NCBI GenBank assembly: GCA_003574895.1 | Contig: PJFB01000006.1 | Span: 191,212-255,211, forward strand | Direction: 5' to 3' | DNA length: 64,000 bases | From: Geobacter sp. | Lineage (GTDB): Bacteria; Desulfobacterota; Desulfuromonadia; Geobacterales; Pseudopelobacteraceae | The notes under the pieces: model-generated | Seen by the model: only the letters and a program-made list of their open reading frames with translations | What the model was told of the DNA's origin: nothing | Databases searched by the model: none | Shown here: piece after piece, positions 1 through 10,539 of the stretch | Position numbering within the stretch: position 1 is the first letter of the stretch | Layout: the number at the start of each line of letters is the position of its first letter | Program-made: the position numbers and the translations under genes

Positions 1-1
1 C

Positions 2-1204
2 GGCGCGGACAACTATGAAGCGTTCGAGTCTTTCGACATCGGCGACATTGTGGGCGTTGAGGGCTTCCCCTTCCGCACCAAGACCGGCGAACTTTCGCTC
101 CATGTGAAGAGCATCCGCCAATTGGTCAAATCGCTGCATCCATTGCCGGAGAAGTTTCATGGCCTGACAGATGTCGAAACACGGTACCGCCAGCGCTATG
201 TGGACCTGATCGTCAACCCCGAAGTCAGGGAAATCTTTATCAAGCGCTCCCGCATCGTCAATCTTATCCGGGCCTTCATGACCGGCCGAGACTTTCTGGA
301 AGTCGAGACCCCCATGATGCAACCAATCCCTGGGGGCGCCACCGCCCGACCTTTCATTACCCATCACAACGCGCTGGACATGCAGCTTTACCTGCGCATC
401 GCCCCGGAGTTGTACCTGAAACGGCTGGTGGTCGGCGGTCTGGATCGAGTCTTCGAGATCAACCGCAACTTTAGAAACGAGGGGATTTCTGTCCGGCACA
501 ACCCCGAGTTCACCATGATGGAGTTTTACCAGGCCTATGCAACCTTTGAGGACCTGATGGATTTCACGGAGGAACTCTTCTGCCACGTTGCCCAGGAGGT
601 GCTGGGAACACTGGATTTCCGCTACCAGGAGTTCGAAGTCAGCTTTCAGCGCCCCTGGAAACGCCTGTCTGTCCGGGATGCCATCCTGGAATACGGCGAC
701 ATAGATGCCAAAAACCTGGACGACCGGGATCTGGCCTTGGCGTACGCCCGCAGCATCGGCCTTGATCTGCCCATGGAAATCGGCTACGGCAAGCTGATCA
801 TGGAAATTTTCGACGAAGTGGTGGAGCACAAACTGATTCAGCCGACCTTCATTACCGACTACCCGACCGAAGTCTCGCCGCTTTCACGCAAGAATGACCA
901 CAACCCGGATATCGTTGACCGCTTCGAACTGATCATTGCCGGGCGTGAGATCGCCAATGCTTTCTCGGAGTTGAATGATCCGGTCGACCAGAAGGAGCGC
1001 TTTCTGTCCCAGGTTGCCGAAAAGGATAAAGGCGATGAAGAGGCACACTACATGGACGAGGACTATGTCCGCGCCCTTGAATACGGCTTGCCCCCAACTG
1101 CCGGCGAAGGGATCGGCATCGATCGTCTGGTGATGCTCCTGACCGATTCGGCTTCTATCCGCGATGTCATCCTCTTTCCGCAGCTGCGGAAAGAGTCCCG
1201 TTAA
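2..1204 (+). CDS. lysS: Lysine--tRNA ligase, class II (5' end outside window)
   Basis: Charges tRNA-Lys with lysine in the cytoplasm. The reading frame is open from base 2, so the gene starts upstream. About 400 C-terminal residues are present, against roughly 490-505 for the family, so most of the N-terminal anticodon-binding OB domain is missing. The class II catalytic core is complete. Motif 1 region and linker lie around the RQRYVDL and [12 protein letters not shown] segments; motif 2 is [20 protein letters not shown]; motif 3 is [13 protein letters not shown] followed by [12 protein letters not shown]. The first ATG in the window (position 50) is internal. It ends 20 bp before the lolC/E gene, on the same strand. 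Confidence 0.97.
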   Translation, partial: GADNYEAFESFDIGDIVGVEGFPFRTKTGELSLHVKSIRQLVKSLHPLPEKFHGLTDVETRYRQRYVDLIVNPEVREIFIKRSRIVNLIRAFMTGRDFLEVETPMMQPIPGGATARPFITHHNALDMQLYLRIAPELYLKRLVVGGLDRVFEINRNFRNEGISVRHNPEFTMMEFYQAYATFEDLMDFTEELFCHVAQEVLGTLDFRYQEFEVSFQRPWKRLSVRDAILEYGDIDAKNLDDRDLALAYARSIGLDLPMEIGYGKLIMEIFDEVVEHKLIQPTFITDYPTEVSPLSRKNDHNPDIVDRFELIIAGREIANAFSELNDPVDQKERFLSQVAEKDKGDEEAHYMDEDYVRALEYGLPPTAGEGIGIDRLVMLLTDSASIRDVILFPQLRKESR

Positions 1205-1224
1205 CCGAAGAACCGCGACCTGAC

Positions 1225-2487
1225 ATGCCATTTGAAATTTTCATAGGGCTGCGCTACCTCAAGGCAAAACGCAAATCAACCTTCATTTCCATCATTACCT
1301 TCATCTCAACCGCGGGGGTAACGCTGGGAGTAATGGCTTTGATCGTCGTATTGGCGGTCATGACCGGTTTCGAGGAAGATCTCAAGGAAAAGATCCTGGG
1401 AACCAACGCCCATATCGTGGTGGTCCGGAATGGCGGCCCCATGGACGATTACCACCAGGTCATGGAGAAGCTTGCGCGCTTCAAAGGGGTAATCGCGGCT
1501 ACGCCTTTTATTTACAACCAGGTTATGCTATCTTCCGGAAAAAATGTTTCCGGGGTCGTGCTGAGAGGCATCGACGTCCGGTCAGACCGACTGGTCACCA
1601 ATCTGAGCCATTCCGTGGTCGAAGGAAACATCGACGACCTTGAACCCACCATGGGTAAAGGCTCGGTTGCCTTGCCCGGGCTTTTGATCGGCAAGGAACT
1701 GGCCAAGCACCTTAATCTGTTTGTCGGGGACAAGGTAAACGTCATCTCGCCAATGGGAAACATAACACCATTGGGGATGATGCCTAAAATGAAGCCTTTC
1801 AGGGTTGCCGGCATCTTCAACACCGGCATGTTCGAATACGACTCGACCCTGGCCTATATCAGCCTTGATCAGGCCCAAGCCTTTTTTGACCTGGGCGATA
1901 CGGTTACCGGCATTCAACTCAAGGTAACAGATGTGTACCAGACAGGGAAACTGGTCCGCGAAATCAACCGCGGGCTCGGTGTTGACTACTACGCCCGGGA
2001 CTGGATGCAGATGAACCGCAATATCCTGTTTGCCCTCAAAACCGAGAAGGTCGTCATGTTCGTCATCCTGACCCTGATCGTGCTGGTGGCGGCTTTCGGC
2101 ATTGCCTCGACCCTGTTCATGGTAGTTATGGAAAAAACCAGGGATATCGCCATTCTCAAGTCCATGGGAGCCACCGGTTCCAGCATCATGAAGATATTTG
2201 TGCTGGAAGGACTGATCATCGGTATCATCGGCACCATCCTGGGAGTTGTTTCAGGATTGCTGGTGGCGCTGAATCTGGAGCCGATCATCAGCGTCGTTCA
2301 AAAGGTTACCGGCCAGGATTTCTTCAGCAAGGATGTCTACTATCTGGACCGCTTCCCTTCGCTGGTGATCCCGTCCGATGTCGTACTGATCTCTGTGACT
2401 GCGATCCTCATATCATTCATCGCCACGCTCTATCCGGCCTGGCAGGCGTCTCGCATGCTGCCGGCAGAGGCACTGCGCTATGAGTAG
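1225..2487 (+). CDS. lolC: Lipoprotein-releasing ABC transporter permease (LolC/LolE family)
   Basis: Inner-membrane permease of the Lol machine, which extracts outer-membrane lipoproteins for transfer to LolA. It is 420 aa, typical of the family. One membrane helix lies near residues 20-45. A large periplasmic MacB-like domain follows, then three C-terminal helices (about 270-300, 320-350, 380-410), which is the usual FtsX-type topology. The N-terminal start MPFEIFIGLRYLKAKRKSTFISI is family-typical (written here only as an overview of residues 1-23: first half FEIFIGLRYLK, second half AKRKSTFISI). Only one permease gene is present beside lolD, so a LolC/E hybrid working as a homodimer is likely, but this is inferred. 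lolD follows after 30 bp. Confidence 0.92.
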   Translation: MPFEIFIGLRYLKAKRKSTFISIITFISTAGVTLGVMALIVVLAVMTGFEEDLKEKILGTNAHIVVVRNGGPMDDYHQVMEKLARFKGVIAATPFIYNQVMLSSGKNVSGVVLRGIDVRSDRLVTNLSHSVVEGNIDDLEPTMGKGSVALPGLLIGKELAKHLNLFVGDKVNVISPMGNITPLGMMPKMKPFRVAGIFNTGMFEYDSTLAYISLDQAQAFFDLGDTVTGIQLKVTDVYQTGKLVREINRGLGVDYYARDWMQMNRNILFALKTEKVVMFVILTLIVLVAAFGIASTLFMVVMEKTRDIAILKSMGATGSSIMKIFVLEGLIIGIIGTILGVVSGLLVALNLEPIISVVQKVTGQDFFSKDVYYLDRFPSLVIPSDVVLISVTAILISFIATLYPAWQASRMLPAEALRYE

Positions 2488-2517
2488 GGCACTTCATTTT
2501 CCCGGGAAGGCGATCCA

Positions 2518-3198
2518 ATGACCAACCTGCTGGAGGTGCACGGCCTGTGCAAGACCTACAGTACCGGATCCAACCGGGTGGAGGTTCTTAAAGGGATAGA
2601 CCTGGATTTGGCCCAAGGTACAACCACTGCCCTGGTGGGTGCATCCGGGGCCGGCAAAAGCACACTGCTGCACATACTGGGCGCCCTTGACCGCCCTTCA
2701 GCCGGGACCGTTCAATATGGAGGCCAGGATCTTTTCCGCAAAAGCGACCGGGAACTGGCGCTGTTCCGCAACAAAAGCATCGGCTTCGTTTTTCAGTTCC
2801 ACCACCTGCTGCCCGAATTCACCGCCCTGGAAAACGTCATGATGCCGGCCCTCATTGCCAGGATTGCAAAGAACAAAGCCAAGGCAATGGCGGAGGAACT
2901 GCTGGCGGACGTTGGACTGTCTCAACGCCTGACCCATCGGCCGGGCGAGTTGTCGGGCGGCGAACAACAGCGGGTAGCCATAGCGCGCGCCCTGGTATTA
3001 TCGCCTGAATTGCTGCTGGCGGATGAACCGACCGGCAATCTGGACATGAAGACCAGCGAAGGCGTACATGCCGTGCTGGCCGAATTGCAGCGAAAAAAGG
3101 GACTGACCCTGGTAGTGGTCACCCACAACGAGGTTCTGGCATCAGCCATGGGGCGGGTCGTTCGACTGGCGGATGGAAGATTGGAACAATATCAATGA
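2518..3198 (+). CDS. lolD: Lipoprotein-releasing system ATP-binding protein LolD
   Basis: ATPase subunit that powers lipoprotein release by the LolCDE complex at the inner membrane. It is 226 aa, the usual size. Walker A is GASGAGKST (about residue 40). The Q-loop is [12 protein letters not shown], the signature motif is LSGGEQQR, and Walker B is [11 protein letters not shown]. The H-loop is VVTHN. The HHLLPEF stretch after the Q-loop is characteristic of LolD as opposed to MacB or FtsE. Its stop overlaps the bamA start by 4 bp (ATGA), so the two are translationally coupled. Confidence 0.95.
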   Translation: MTNLLEVHGLCKTYSTGSNRVEVLKGIDLDLAQGTTTALVGASGAGKSTLLHILGALDRPSAGTVQYGGQDLFRKSDRELALFRNKSIGFVFQFHHLLPEFTALENVMMPALIARIAKNKAKAMAEELLADVGLSQRLTHRPGELSGGEQQRVAIARALVLSPELLLADEPTGNLDMKTSEGVHAVLAELQRKKGLTLVVVTHNEVLASAMGRVVRLADGRLEQYQ

Positions 3199-5519
3199 AT
3201 TCCGGGGGAAGAGTGCCCATATCATCATTTTTGCTGATTGCTGTTCTTGTACTGCAGTTAGCCTGTGCCGGCGCAGCATTCGCCGAAGGCGAAAAGATCG
3301 TTGAAGTTCTTGTCAAGGGCAACCGGCGTATAGAAGCAGCCGCCATTCTCAACGTAATCAAGATGAAGGCAGGCGACTCGCTCTTCAATGAGAAAACCGA
3401 TGAAGACCTGCGCGCCATCTTCAAGCTGGGATACTTTCAGGACGTTCAGGTTTCCACGGAGGAGACCAAAAAGGGGCTGGCACTTGTCTATACCGTGCTG
3501 GAAAAGCCGGTGGTCCGCGACATAAAGTTCGAGGGCAACAAGGAACTGTCTAACGACAAGCTCAAAGAGGCTCTGGAATTTCGCCAAAACTCCATCTTTT
3601 CCGTCAAGGACCTGAACAAAAGTGTTGCCAAGATAAAAAAGCTCTATGGAGATGAAGGCTATTACCTGGCTGATGTTCAGCCGCTGGTGGTTAAAAAATC
3701 CGCCACCGACATGGCCATTACCTTCAAAATTGTTGAAGGAAAGAAGATACTCATCAGGACCATTCACTTCGACGGCAACAAGGCCTTCAGCAACCGCAAA
3801 TTACGGGGAGTTATGGAGACCAAGGAAAAATGGTTCATGTCCTGGCTTACCGGAGCCGGTACCTATAAAGAAGAAGTCCTTAAAAATGACGCATTGTTGA
3901 TTTCAGATCTCTACATGAACAACGGCTACATCAACGTCAAAGTGGGTGAGCCGGTTATAAAGCTGAACGATGCCAAGGATGCCCTGGAGGCCTACATAGG
4001 CATTACGGAAGGCGAACAGTACCGGGTGGGAGATATTGACTTCAAGGGTGAACTGCTGGAACCGGCCTCAGAGCTGCGCAAAAAGCTTAAAGAGGAGCAG
4101 GGTGCGGTCTTCAGCCGCGCTGTTTTGCGTACCGACATTTTCAACTTGACCGATGTCTATGCAGACAAGGGTTATGCCTTTGCCAACGTCAACCCGTTAA
4201 CCAAACCCGATCCGGAAAAAAAGACCGTTGACCTGACCTTTGACATGGAAAAGGGCGAGCTGGTATCAATCGAGCGCATCAATATCGCCGGCAACCCCAA
4301 AACCCGTGACAAGGTCATCCGCCGCGAAATGCGGGTAACAGAGGGCGAACTTTACAGCGCCACCGGCATGAAGCGCAGTAAGCAGAACCTGATGAACCTC
4401 GGATATTTCGAAGAAGCCAACATCGCTACAGCCAAGGGAAGCGCCAGCAACAAGCTTAACATCAATGTAGACATCAAGGAAAAGCCGACCGGCACCTTCA
4501 GCATCGGTGGCGGCTACAGCTCGCTGGACGGCGTCATCGGCCAGGGTTCCATACAACAGGCGAACTTCCTCGGATTGGGGCTAAAAGCCAATGTTTCCGC
4601 CTCCATCGGCGGGAAATCGCAGACATATGCCGTTGGCCTGACCGACCCTTATTTTCTTGACACGAAATGGACGCTGGGCGCTGATATCTACCGTTCTGAA
4701 AGGGATTACATCGACTACAGCCGGCGCCTGACAGGTGGCGACATCAAGGCCGGTTACCCCATAAGCGATTTCCTCAGTACCTTCTGGATGTACAAATACG
4801 AGATCAAAGACATCTATAATCCACAACAGGCCTACACCGATCTTAACCGTGTCGATCCCGACAATTATCCGCTGGGCACCACCACCACCAGTTCCATACT
4901 GGCCAGTATCAACAACAATACCACCGACTACCGCCTGGACCCCACAACCGGAATGATGAACTCTCTTTCCGTCGAATACGCCGGACTTGGCGGCAATAAC
5001 AAGTTTGCACGCTATATAACAGACAATACATGGTTCCACCCGGTTTATAAAAAGCTGATTTTCTCCTCCAAAATGACCCTGGGATATGTCCAGGAGGTCG
5101 GCCAACCGGTACCGATCGACGAGAAATTCTATTTGGGTGGAATCTTCTCGCTACGGGGATACAGGGCCCGTACGGTCTCGCCGATAAAACCCGAGACGAC
5201 CGACAACGTGGATCCATTGGTTAGCCGCTCTTCGGGCGTGGTCTACACAGGAGGAAACTACGAGGTTTTCGGCAACACTGAACTTACGTTCCCCCTCCTG
5301 TCTGACGTCGGCATAAAAGGCGTGGCATTCTTCGACTACGGCAATTCCTTCGATGACCGGAACAAGATGTTCAGTGGCATGCTGATGAGCTATGGCGGCG
5401 GCATCCGCTGGTCCTCGCCCATCGGCCCCTTACGGCTCGAATACGGCATCCCCATCAACCCAAGGGACATTGATAGCCGGAGCGGCAGATTCGAATTTTC
5501 TATCGGCAGTCTATTCTAG
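3195..5519 (+). CDS. bamA: Outer membrane protein assembly factor BamA
   Basis: Core of the machine that folds and inserts beta-barrel proteins into the outer membrane. It is 774 aa. An N-terminal signal peptide ends near [10 protein letters not shown]. Five POTRA repeats span about residues 30-430, each opening with an I.F.GN or V.GN type strand, for example [24 protein letters not shown] and IAGNPKTR. The C-terminal 16-strand Omp85 barrel contains the conserved [12 protein letters not shown] segment (VRGF-type loop) and ends in an aromatic residue (FSIGSLF), the outer-membrane signal. It sits between lolD and skp, a very common order. The start overlaps the lolD stop by 4 bp. Confidence 0.97.
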   Translation: MNSGGRVPISSFLLIAVLVLQLACAGAAFAEGEKIVEVLVKGNRRIEAAAILNVIKMKAGDSLFNEKTDEDLRAIFKLGYFQDVQVSTEETKKGLALVYTVLEKPVVRDIKFEGNKELSNDKLKEALEFRQNSIFSVKDLNKSVAKIKKLYGDEGYYLADVQPLVVKKSATDMAITFKIVEGKKILIRTIHFDGNKAFSNRKLRGVMETKEKWFMSWLTGAGTYKEEVLKNDALLISDLYMNNGYINVKVGEPVIKLNDAKDALEAYIGITEGEQYRVGDIDFKGELLEPASELRKKLKEEQGAVFSRAVLRTDIFNLTDVYADKGYAFANVNPLTKPDPEKKTVDLTFDMEKGELVSIERINIAGNPKTRDKVIRREMRVTEGELYSATGMKRSKQNLMNLGYFEEANIATAKGSASNKLNINVDIKEKPTGTFSIGGGYSSLDGVIGQGSIQQANFLGLGLKANVSASIGGKSQTYAVGLTDPYFLDTKWTLGADIYRSERDYIDYSRRLTGGDIKAGYPISDFLSTFWMYKYEIKDIYNPQQAYTDLNRVDPDNYPLGTTTTSSILASINNNTTDYRLDPTTGMMNSLSVEYAGLGGNNKFARYITDNTWFHPVYKKLIFSSKMTLGYVQEVGQPVPIDEKFYLGGIFSLRGYRARTVSPIKPETTDNVDPLVSRSSGVVYTGGNYEVFGNTELTFPLLSDVGIKGVAFFDYGNSFDDRNKMFSGMLMSYGGGIRWSSPIGPLRLEYGIPINPRDIDSRSGRFEFSIGSLF

Positions 5520-5549
5520 GCTGCATCAACACAATAAAGGAGAAGGTTT

Positions 5550-6065
5550 ATGAGAAGGATAATCCTGACAGCACTAATGGCAATTTGCATCGCTTCTTCA
5601 ACGGTTTATGCCGCCGATATCAAGCTTGGCTACATTGATATGCAACGTGCGCTCAATACATCCGAGGCGGGCAAAGAGGCCAAGGAACAACTGGCAGCGC
5701 GCCTCAAGAAGTACCAGGACGAAATCAACGCCAAACAGGAAGAGCTCAAGAAACTGAAGGACGAAGTGGAAAAGCAGGGAGCCTTCCTGAATGATACCAC
5801 CAGGGCCGCAAAGGAAAAGGACTATCAGCTGAAACTGAAAGAGTTCCAGCGCTTCACAAAGGATGCCCAGGACGAGTTGCAGGGTAAGGATGAAGAATTC
5901 ACCCGCAAGATTCTCGAGGGGATGGAAAAGGTCATCCAGGAGTACGGCCGTAAAAATGGTTACACCTTCATTTTTGTCAAAAACGAAAGCATGCTTTTTG
6001 CGGATGACAAGGCAGACCTGACCGAAGATGTTCTGAAGCTGTTCAACGCCAACCGGAAAAAATAA
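5550..6065 (+). CDS. skp: OmpH/Skp family periplasmic chaperone
   Basis: Holds unfolded outer-membrane proteins soluble in the periplasm on the way to BamA. It is 171 aa with a clear Sec signal peptide (residues 1-21, ending VYAAD). The mature start IKLGYIDMQRALN is typical of OmpH. A long charged coiled-coil region (about 45-125, rich in K, E and Q) forms the tentacles of the trimer. The C-terminal strand carries YTFIFVKNESMLFAD. A good ribosome binding site (AAAGGAG) precedes ATG. It lies between bamA and lpxD, as in many Gram-negative bacteria. Confidence 0.93.
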   Translation: MRRIILTALMAICIASSTVYAADIKLGYIDMQRALNTSEAGKEAKEQLAARLKKYQDEINAKQEELKKLKDEVEKQGAFLNDTTRAAKEKDYQLKLKEFQRFTKDAQDELQGKDEEFTRKILEGMEKVIQEYGRKNGYTFIFVKNESMLFADDKADLTEDVLKLFNANRKK

Positions 6066-6113
6066 AGTCGTGATGCAATAGCCACCTGCATACGCGCCGT
6101 TCAGGGACTAGAC

Positions 6114-7154
6114 ATGACACAGGACAAGACACTAAAGGAACTGGCCGAATATTTGGGCGGCATCGTCAAGGGCGATGAATCCTGCACCATAAACGGCCTG
6201 GCACCTCTGGAAGCAGCCGGGCCGGACAAGATCACCTTTCTGGCAAACCCGAAATACGCTGCCAAGGTGGCGGAAACAAAGGCCGGCGCGGTGCTCATGG
6301 CACCCGGTGCCGAAAGCTACGGTCATAACGTAATCGAAGTGGCCAACCCCTACCTGGCCTTTGCCAAGTTGCTGGGCCTGTTCTATGTGCAGCCCCATCC
6401 GCCTCTTGGAGTCATGGCAGGCGCATGCACCGGGGAGAACGTCTCCCTCGGTGAAGGGATTTCCGTACACCCGGGAGTAGTAATCGGCAATAACGTCAGG
6501 ATCGGCGACCGCTGCGTGCTCTACCCGGGGGTTGTTGCCTACGATGGCGTTTCCATCGGCAACGATACGGTTCTCCACGCCAATGCCGTTATTCGCGAAC
6601 GCTGCCGGATCGGCAACCGTTGCGTGATCCAGCCCGGCGCGGTCATAGGGAGCGACGGCTTCGGCTATGCACCGGACGGTCGCGGCTACTACCCAATCCC
6701 GCAAATCGGTATCGTCGTGCTGGAGGATGACGTCGAGATCGGCGCCAACAGCTGCATTGACCGGGCTGCCCTGGAAGTGACGCTGATCAAGCGCGGCACC
6801 AAGATCGACAACCTGGTGCAGGTCGCCCACAATTGCCAGATCGGCGAAGACAGCATGATCTGTTCCCAGGTGGGCATCTCCGGCAGCAGCAAGATCGGCA
6901 ACCATGTCACCCTGACCGGCCAGGTGGGTGTTGCAGGGCACCTGACCATCGGCGACAATGTCATGGTCGGCGCCAAATCGGGGATCCCCAACTCTCTGGC
7001 CGCCAATGCCGGCTACAGCGGCATCCCGGTGCAACCGCACAAAGAGTGGCTGCGCAGCATGGCGGTTGTCGCCAAACTGCCCGAATTGAAGAAATCGGTC
7101 AGCGCCCTTGAAAAACGGATCATTGAACTGGAACAGCAAATTACAAAACAATAA
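6114..7154 (+). CDS. lpxD: UDP-3-O-(acyl)glucosamine N-acyltransferase
   Basis: Adds the N-linked (R)-3-hydroxyacyl chain to the UDP-sugar in the third step of lipid A synthesis. It is 346 aa, as usual. An N-terminal uridine-binding domain (about 1-100, [10 protein letters not shown]) is followed by left-handed beta-helix hexapeptide repeats (about 105-300, many IGN/IGD turns). The catalytic His lies in [11 protein letters not shown]. The C-terminal helix (about 315-346) is a short coiled coil. If the neighbouring gnnA/gnnB genes act as proposed, its substrate would carry an amide instead of an ester at position 3; that is inference. Confidence 0.95.
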   Translation: MTQDKTLKELAEYLGGIVKGDESCTINGLAPLEAAGPDKITFLANPKYAAKVAETKAGAVLMAPGAESYGHNVIEVANPYLAFAKLLGLFYVQPHPPLGVMAGACTGENVSLGEGISVHPGVVIGNNVRIGDRCVLYPGVVAYDGVSIGNDTVLHANAVIRERCRIGNRCVIQPGAVIGSDGFGYAPDGRGYYPIPQIGIVVLEDDVEIGANSCIDRAALEVTLIKRGTKIDNLVQVAHNCQIGEDSMICSQVGISGSSKIGNHVTLTGQVGVAGHLTIGDNVMVGAKSGIPNSLAANAGYSGIPVQPHKEWLRSMAVVAKLPELKKSVSALEKRIIELEQQITKQ

Positions 7155-7172
7155 ACTGGATCGAGGTCAACT

Positions 7173-7616
7173 ATGCTATTGGATGTCAATGCAATCATGG
7201 AGATTCTCCCCCACCGCTACCCCTTCCTGATGGTAGACAGGATCGTCGAACTGGAGCATGGCAAGCGCTGCGTCGGGATCAAAAACGTCACCATCAACGA
7301 GCCCTTTTTCCAGGGGCATTTCCCTGGCCACCCCGTCATGCCGGGTGTACTGATCGTCGAGGCAATGGCCCAGGTGGCCGGTATCATGGCCTATCTTGCC
7401 TCGGACGAGGAAACCAGGAAAAAAGTCACTTATTTCATGTCCATAGATAACGCAAAATTCCGGAAACCGGTCTTTCCGGGCGACCAGTTACGTATCCAGA
7501 TCGAGACGACCTTCAACCGCCGCGGTATTTGGGGCGTCAACGGCAAGGCCTTTGTCGGGGAAAACCTGGTGACCGAGGCCTCGCTCAAGGCAACCTTTGC
7601 CGAAAAGGGCGAATAA
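7173..7616 (+). CDS. fabZ: (3R)-hydroxyacyl-[acyl-carrier-protein] dehydratase FabZ
   Basis: Dehydrates 3-hydroxyacyl-ACP in fatty acid elongation, and so competes with LpxA/LpxD for the same precursor. It is 147 aa with a hot-dog fold. The active-site His and Glu lie in GHFPGHPVMPGVLIVEAMAQ, and the N-terminal motif LPHRYPFLMVDRI is typical. It is placed between lpxD and lpxA, the classic lipid A operon order. An 18-bp gap separates it from lpxD. A short GC-rich hairpin (about 7628-7646) lies in the 51-bp gap before lpxA and has no T-run. Confidence 0.96.
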   Translation: MLLDVNAIMEILPHRYPFLMVDRIVELEHGKRCVGIKNVTINEPFFQGHFPGHPVMPGVLIVEAMAQVAGIMAYLASDEETRKKVTYFMSIDNAKFRKPVFPGDQLRIQIETTFNRRGIWGVNGKAFVGENLVTEASLKATFAEKGE

Positions 7617-7667
7617 ATCGAAAATGCCCCCTCCCCTTACGGGAGCCTGGAACAAGGGAGAAACCCC

Positions 7668-8447
7668 ATGATACATCCCAGCGCAATCATTGATAATAGC
7701 GCACAACTGGCGGCCGGCGTGGAAGTCGGCCCCTATGCCATCATCGGCAGACATGTCACGATCGGATCAGGGACCAAAATCGGTGCTCACGCCGTTATCG
7801 GCGATTGGACCGAGATCGGCGAGAACAACCAGATCTTCCACCAGACCTCGGTGGGTGCCCCGCCCCAGGACTTGAAGTATCGCAACGAGGAAACCTGGAC
7901 CCGCATCGGAAACAACAATATCATCCGCGAGTTCGCCACCATCCACCGCGGCACCGTTACCGGCCATGCGGAAACAGTGGTAGGCGACAATAACATGATG
8001 ATGGCCTACTCCCACGTTGCCCATGATTGCCGGATAGGCAACGGCGTGGTCATGGCCAATGTGGCCACCCTGGCCGGCCATGTCACGGTGGAAGACAACG
8101 TGATCCTCGGTGGCTTGGTAGCCGTGCATCAATTTGCCACAATCGGCGCTTACTCCATGATCGGAGGCGGCACCCTGATCGGCCTGGATATCCCACCATA
8201 CATGATAGCCACCCAGGGCAAGAGGGACGCCAAGTTGCGCGGTCTCAACCTGATCGGCCTCAAGCGTCGCGGTTTCACGGATGAAGCCATCAACAACCTG
8301 AAAAAGGCCTACAAAACCCTCTTTTTCGCCGACCTGAAACAACCTGACGCCATCGCCCGTATCCGCAAGGAGATGCCTGGCTCTCCCGAAGTCGAAAATC
8401 TGCTGTCCTTTATCGAACGATCAAAACGTGGTATCTGTCGCGGATGA
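7668..8447 (+). CDS. lpxA: Acyl-[ACP]--UDP-N-acetylglucosamine O-acyltransferase
   Basis: First step of lipid A synthesis: transfer of an (R)-3-hydroxyacyl chain to position 3 of UDP-GlcNAc, or of its 3-amino analogue. It is 259 aa with a left-handed beta-helix of hexapeptide repeats over about residues 1-190. The catalytic His lies in YSHVAHDCRIGN, equivalent to H125 of E. coli. The C-terminal helical domain begins near LKRRGFTDEAI. The stop overlaps the next gene by 4 bp. The next two genes look like GnnA and GnnB, so the acceptor may be UDP-GlcNAc3N, as in Acidithiobacillus ferrooxidans; this is inference from context. Confidence 0.95.
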   Translation: MIHPSAIIDNSAQLAAGVEVGPYAIIGRHVTIGSGTKIGAHAVIGDWTEIGENNQIFHQTSVGAPPQDLKYRNEETWTRIGNNNIIREFATIHRGTVTGHAETVVGDNNMMMAYSHVAHDCRIGNGVVMANVATLAGHVTVEDNVILGGLVAVHQFATIGAYSMIGGGTLIGLDIPPYMIATQGKRDAKLRGLNLIGLKRRGFTDEAINNLKKAYKTLFFADLKQPDAIARIRKEMPGSPEVENLLSFIERSKRGICRG

Positions 8448-9397
8448 GCGGCCAGAGACTACGGACAGCCGTCATCGGCGTAGGCTATCTGGGAAACTTC
8501 CATGCCCAGAAATATGCCGCTCTTGCTGATGTTGACCTGGTAGGTGTGGTGGACAGCGACCAAAAGCGGGCCGCCGAGATAGCATCGGCACTGGGGACGG
8601 TGGCTATAGGCGATCACCGCGAACTGCTGGGCCAGGTCGATGCGGTCAGCGTGGTGGTGCCCACCCAATTTCACCATGCCGTTGCCAGGGATTTCCTTTC
8701 CAACGGTGTCCATGTCTTGATCGAAAAACCGATCACCGTAACCATTGCCGAGGCAGACGAACTGATCGCTTTGGCCGATAAAAATAATGTTGTATTCCAG
8801 GTGGGCCACCTGGAACGCTTCAATCCTGTGCTCGTAGCCGTGGAAAGCATCCTGGAGGGGCCGCTCTTCATCGAATCGGTCCGGATCGCCCCTTTCAAAC
8901 CGCGCGGTACGGATGTCAATGTCGTACTGGATTTGATGATCCACGACATCGATATCATTCAGCATATTGTCAAATCACCGGTCGAACGAATTGATGCCAT
9001 CGGTGCCCCGGTCTTTACCGGCGAAGAGGACATTGCCAATGCGCGCATCCTCTTTGAAAGCGGTTGCGTGGCCAATGTCACCGCCAGCCGCATCAGCCTG
9101 AAGAGCGAACGCAAGATGCGCATCTTCCAGCGCGACGCTTACCTGACCCTTGACTTTCAGAACCGCAAGGTGCTGGTGGCCAAAAAGGGGAGCGGCGAAC
9201 TCTTCCCAGGCATACCTAACGTAAAGGTGGACGAACGGGAACTTGGCCAAGCCGATGCCCTGCTCAGTGAGATCGAATCATTCATAAGAGCCATTCGCGA
9301 CGGGAAGCAACCCCAGGTAAGCGGCCGTGACGGCAGGATGGCGCTGGAAACAGCGCTCAAGATCAACCAGGCGCTGGGCAGGCGAATAGTCGAATAG
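8444..9397 (+). CDS. gnnA: Gfo/Idh/MocA-family dehydrogenase, probable GnnA (UDP-GlcNAc 3-dehydrogenase)
   Basis: NAD-dependent sugar oxidoreductase of 317 aa. A Rossmann motif near the N-terminus reads GVGYLGNFHAQKY. The family EKP motif is seen in VLIEKPITV, and a C-terminal substrate-binding sheet domain follows, with the DLMIHDIDI catalytic-type segment. In A. ferrooxidans GnnA oxidises the 3-OH of UDP-GlcNAc before transamination by GnnB (family knowledge). Here it overlaps lpxA by 4 bp and is followed by an aminotransferase and lpxB, which supports a lipid A role over O-antigen sugar synthesis. A WlbA/WbpB-like activity is the alternative. Confidence 0.75.
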   Translation: MSGQRLRTAVIGVGYLGNFHAQKYAALADVDLVGVVDSDQKRAAEIASALGTVAIGDHRELLGQVDAVSVVVPTQFHHAVARDFLSNGVHVLIEKPITVTIAEADELIALADKNNVVFQVGHLERFNPVLVAVESILEGPLFIESVRIAPFKPRGTDVNVVLDLMIHDIDIIQHIVKSPVERIDAIGAPVFTGEEDIANARILFESGCVANVTASRISLKSERKMRIFQRDAYLTLDFQNRKVLVAKKGSGELFPGIPNVKVDERELGQADALLSEIESFIRAIRDGKQPQVSGRDGRMALETALKINQALGRRIVE

Positions 9398-9434
9398 CCC
9401 GATTTTCCGGATTTTTAACACGAAAGGTGATGTC

Positions 9435-10529
9435 ATGATTCCCATGGTAGACCTGAAAACCCAATATCACATGCTCAAAGCCGAGATAGACAAGGCCGTG
9501 CTGGATGCACTGGAAAGCACCCAGTTCATTCTAGGCCCGAACGTTACGGCCTTCGAACAGGAAGCCGCCGCCTATCTGGGCGCTCCCCATGCCGTGGCCT
9601 GCGCATCCGGCACCGATGCCCTGCACCTGGCAGTGGTAGCCGCCGGCATCGGGCCTGGAGACGAAGTAATCACCTCCCCCTTTACCTTTATCGCCACCGC
9701 CGAGGCCATTTGCTACGCCGGGGCGACACCGGTCTTTGTTGACATCGATCCCGGGACCTTCAACATCGACCCGGCCCGGATCGAAGCAGCCATCACCCCC
9801 CGCACCAAGGCGGTCATCCCGGTGCATCTCTTTGGCCAGCCGGCCAATATGGCTGCAATCAAGGCAATCTGCGACAAACACGGCCTGCTGCTGATCGAGG
9901 ACTGCGCCCAATCCTTCGGCGCCGCAGTTGACGGTTCCATGACCGGCACGCTCGGCAAGATGGGCTGTTTCAGTTTTTTCCCCAGCAAAAATCTGGGCTG
10001 TTTCGGCGACGGCGGCCTGGTCACCTGTGCCACGCCCGAACTGGCGGCCCAGGTAAAGATACTGCGCAACCACGGCAGCGCCGTACGCTACCACCACAAC
10101 GTGATCGGCTACAACAGCCGCCTGGACGATATCCAGGCCGCAATCCTGCGGATCAAGCTCAAGCGTATCGACGGATTCAACAGCGGCCGCCGCCGGGTGG
10201 CACACCTTTACTCGTCACTGCTAAAAGAGGTGGCTACCGTTCCCCGTGAAGACGGCAAGGGCGTGCATGTCTACCATCAGTACACGATTCTGACCGACCA
10301 GCGCGATCGGATCATGGCCAAGCTGTCGGAGAAGCAGATCGCCTCTGCAGTCTATTATCCCATCCCGCTCCACAAACAGGAAGTTTTCAGCACGGCCTGC
10401 GCAACTCTTTCCCTGCCTGTTGCCGAGGGTGTGGCAAACCGCTGCATGTCGCTCCCCATCTATCCGGAAATGACCGATGAGCAGGTGCGCCTGGTGGCCG
10501 AAACGGTTAAAGAGGCCCTGGTTGGGTAA
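9435..10529 (+). CDS. gnnB: DegT/DnrJ/EryC1 aminotransferase, probable GnnB (UDP-3-oxo-GlcNAc aminotransferase)
   Basis: PLP-dependent sugar aminotransferase of 364 aa, normal for the family. The Schiff-base Lys lies in FSFFPSKNLGCFGDGG. PLP-contacting residues include the ASGTDALHLA turn and LIEDCAQSFGA. In the GnnA/GnnB pathway it would transfer an amino group to C3 to give UDP-GlcNAc3N, which LpxA then acylates through an amide. The preceding gene is the matching dehydrogenase, 37 bp upstream. Substrate identity is inferred from position between lpxA and lpxB; an O-antigen aminotransferase is possible but fits the context less well. Confidence 0.75.
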   Translation: MIPMVDLKTQYHMLKAEIDKAVLDALESTQFILGPNVTAFEQEAAAYLGAPHAVACASGTDALHLAVVAAGIGPGDEVITSPFTFIATAEAICYAGATPVFVDIDPGTFNIDPARIEAAITPRTKAVIPVHLFGQPANMAAIKAICDKHGLLLIEDCAQSFGAAVDGSMTGTLGKMGCFSFFPSKNLGCFGDGGLVTCATPELAAQVKILRNHGSAVRYHHNVIGYNSRLDDIQAAILRIKLKRIDGFNSGRRRVAHLYSSLLKEVATVPREDGKGVHVYHQYTILTDQRDRIMAKLSEKQIASAVYYPIPLHKQEVFSTACATLSLPVAEGVANRCMSLPIYPEMTDEQVRLVAETVKEALVG

Positions 10530-10539
10530 TAAGTACTTT

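Noticed and set aside
6132-7151. Long - strand open frame opposite lpxD
   Set aside because: Shadow of the GC-biased hexapeptide-repeat gene; no ribosome site and no recognisable domain.
7628-7646. GC-rich hairpin between fabZ and lpxA as terminator
   Set aside because: Only about 5 bp of stem and no T-run; transcription of the lipid A genes is expected to continue.
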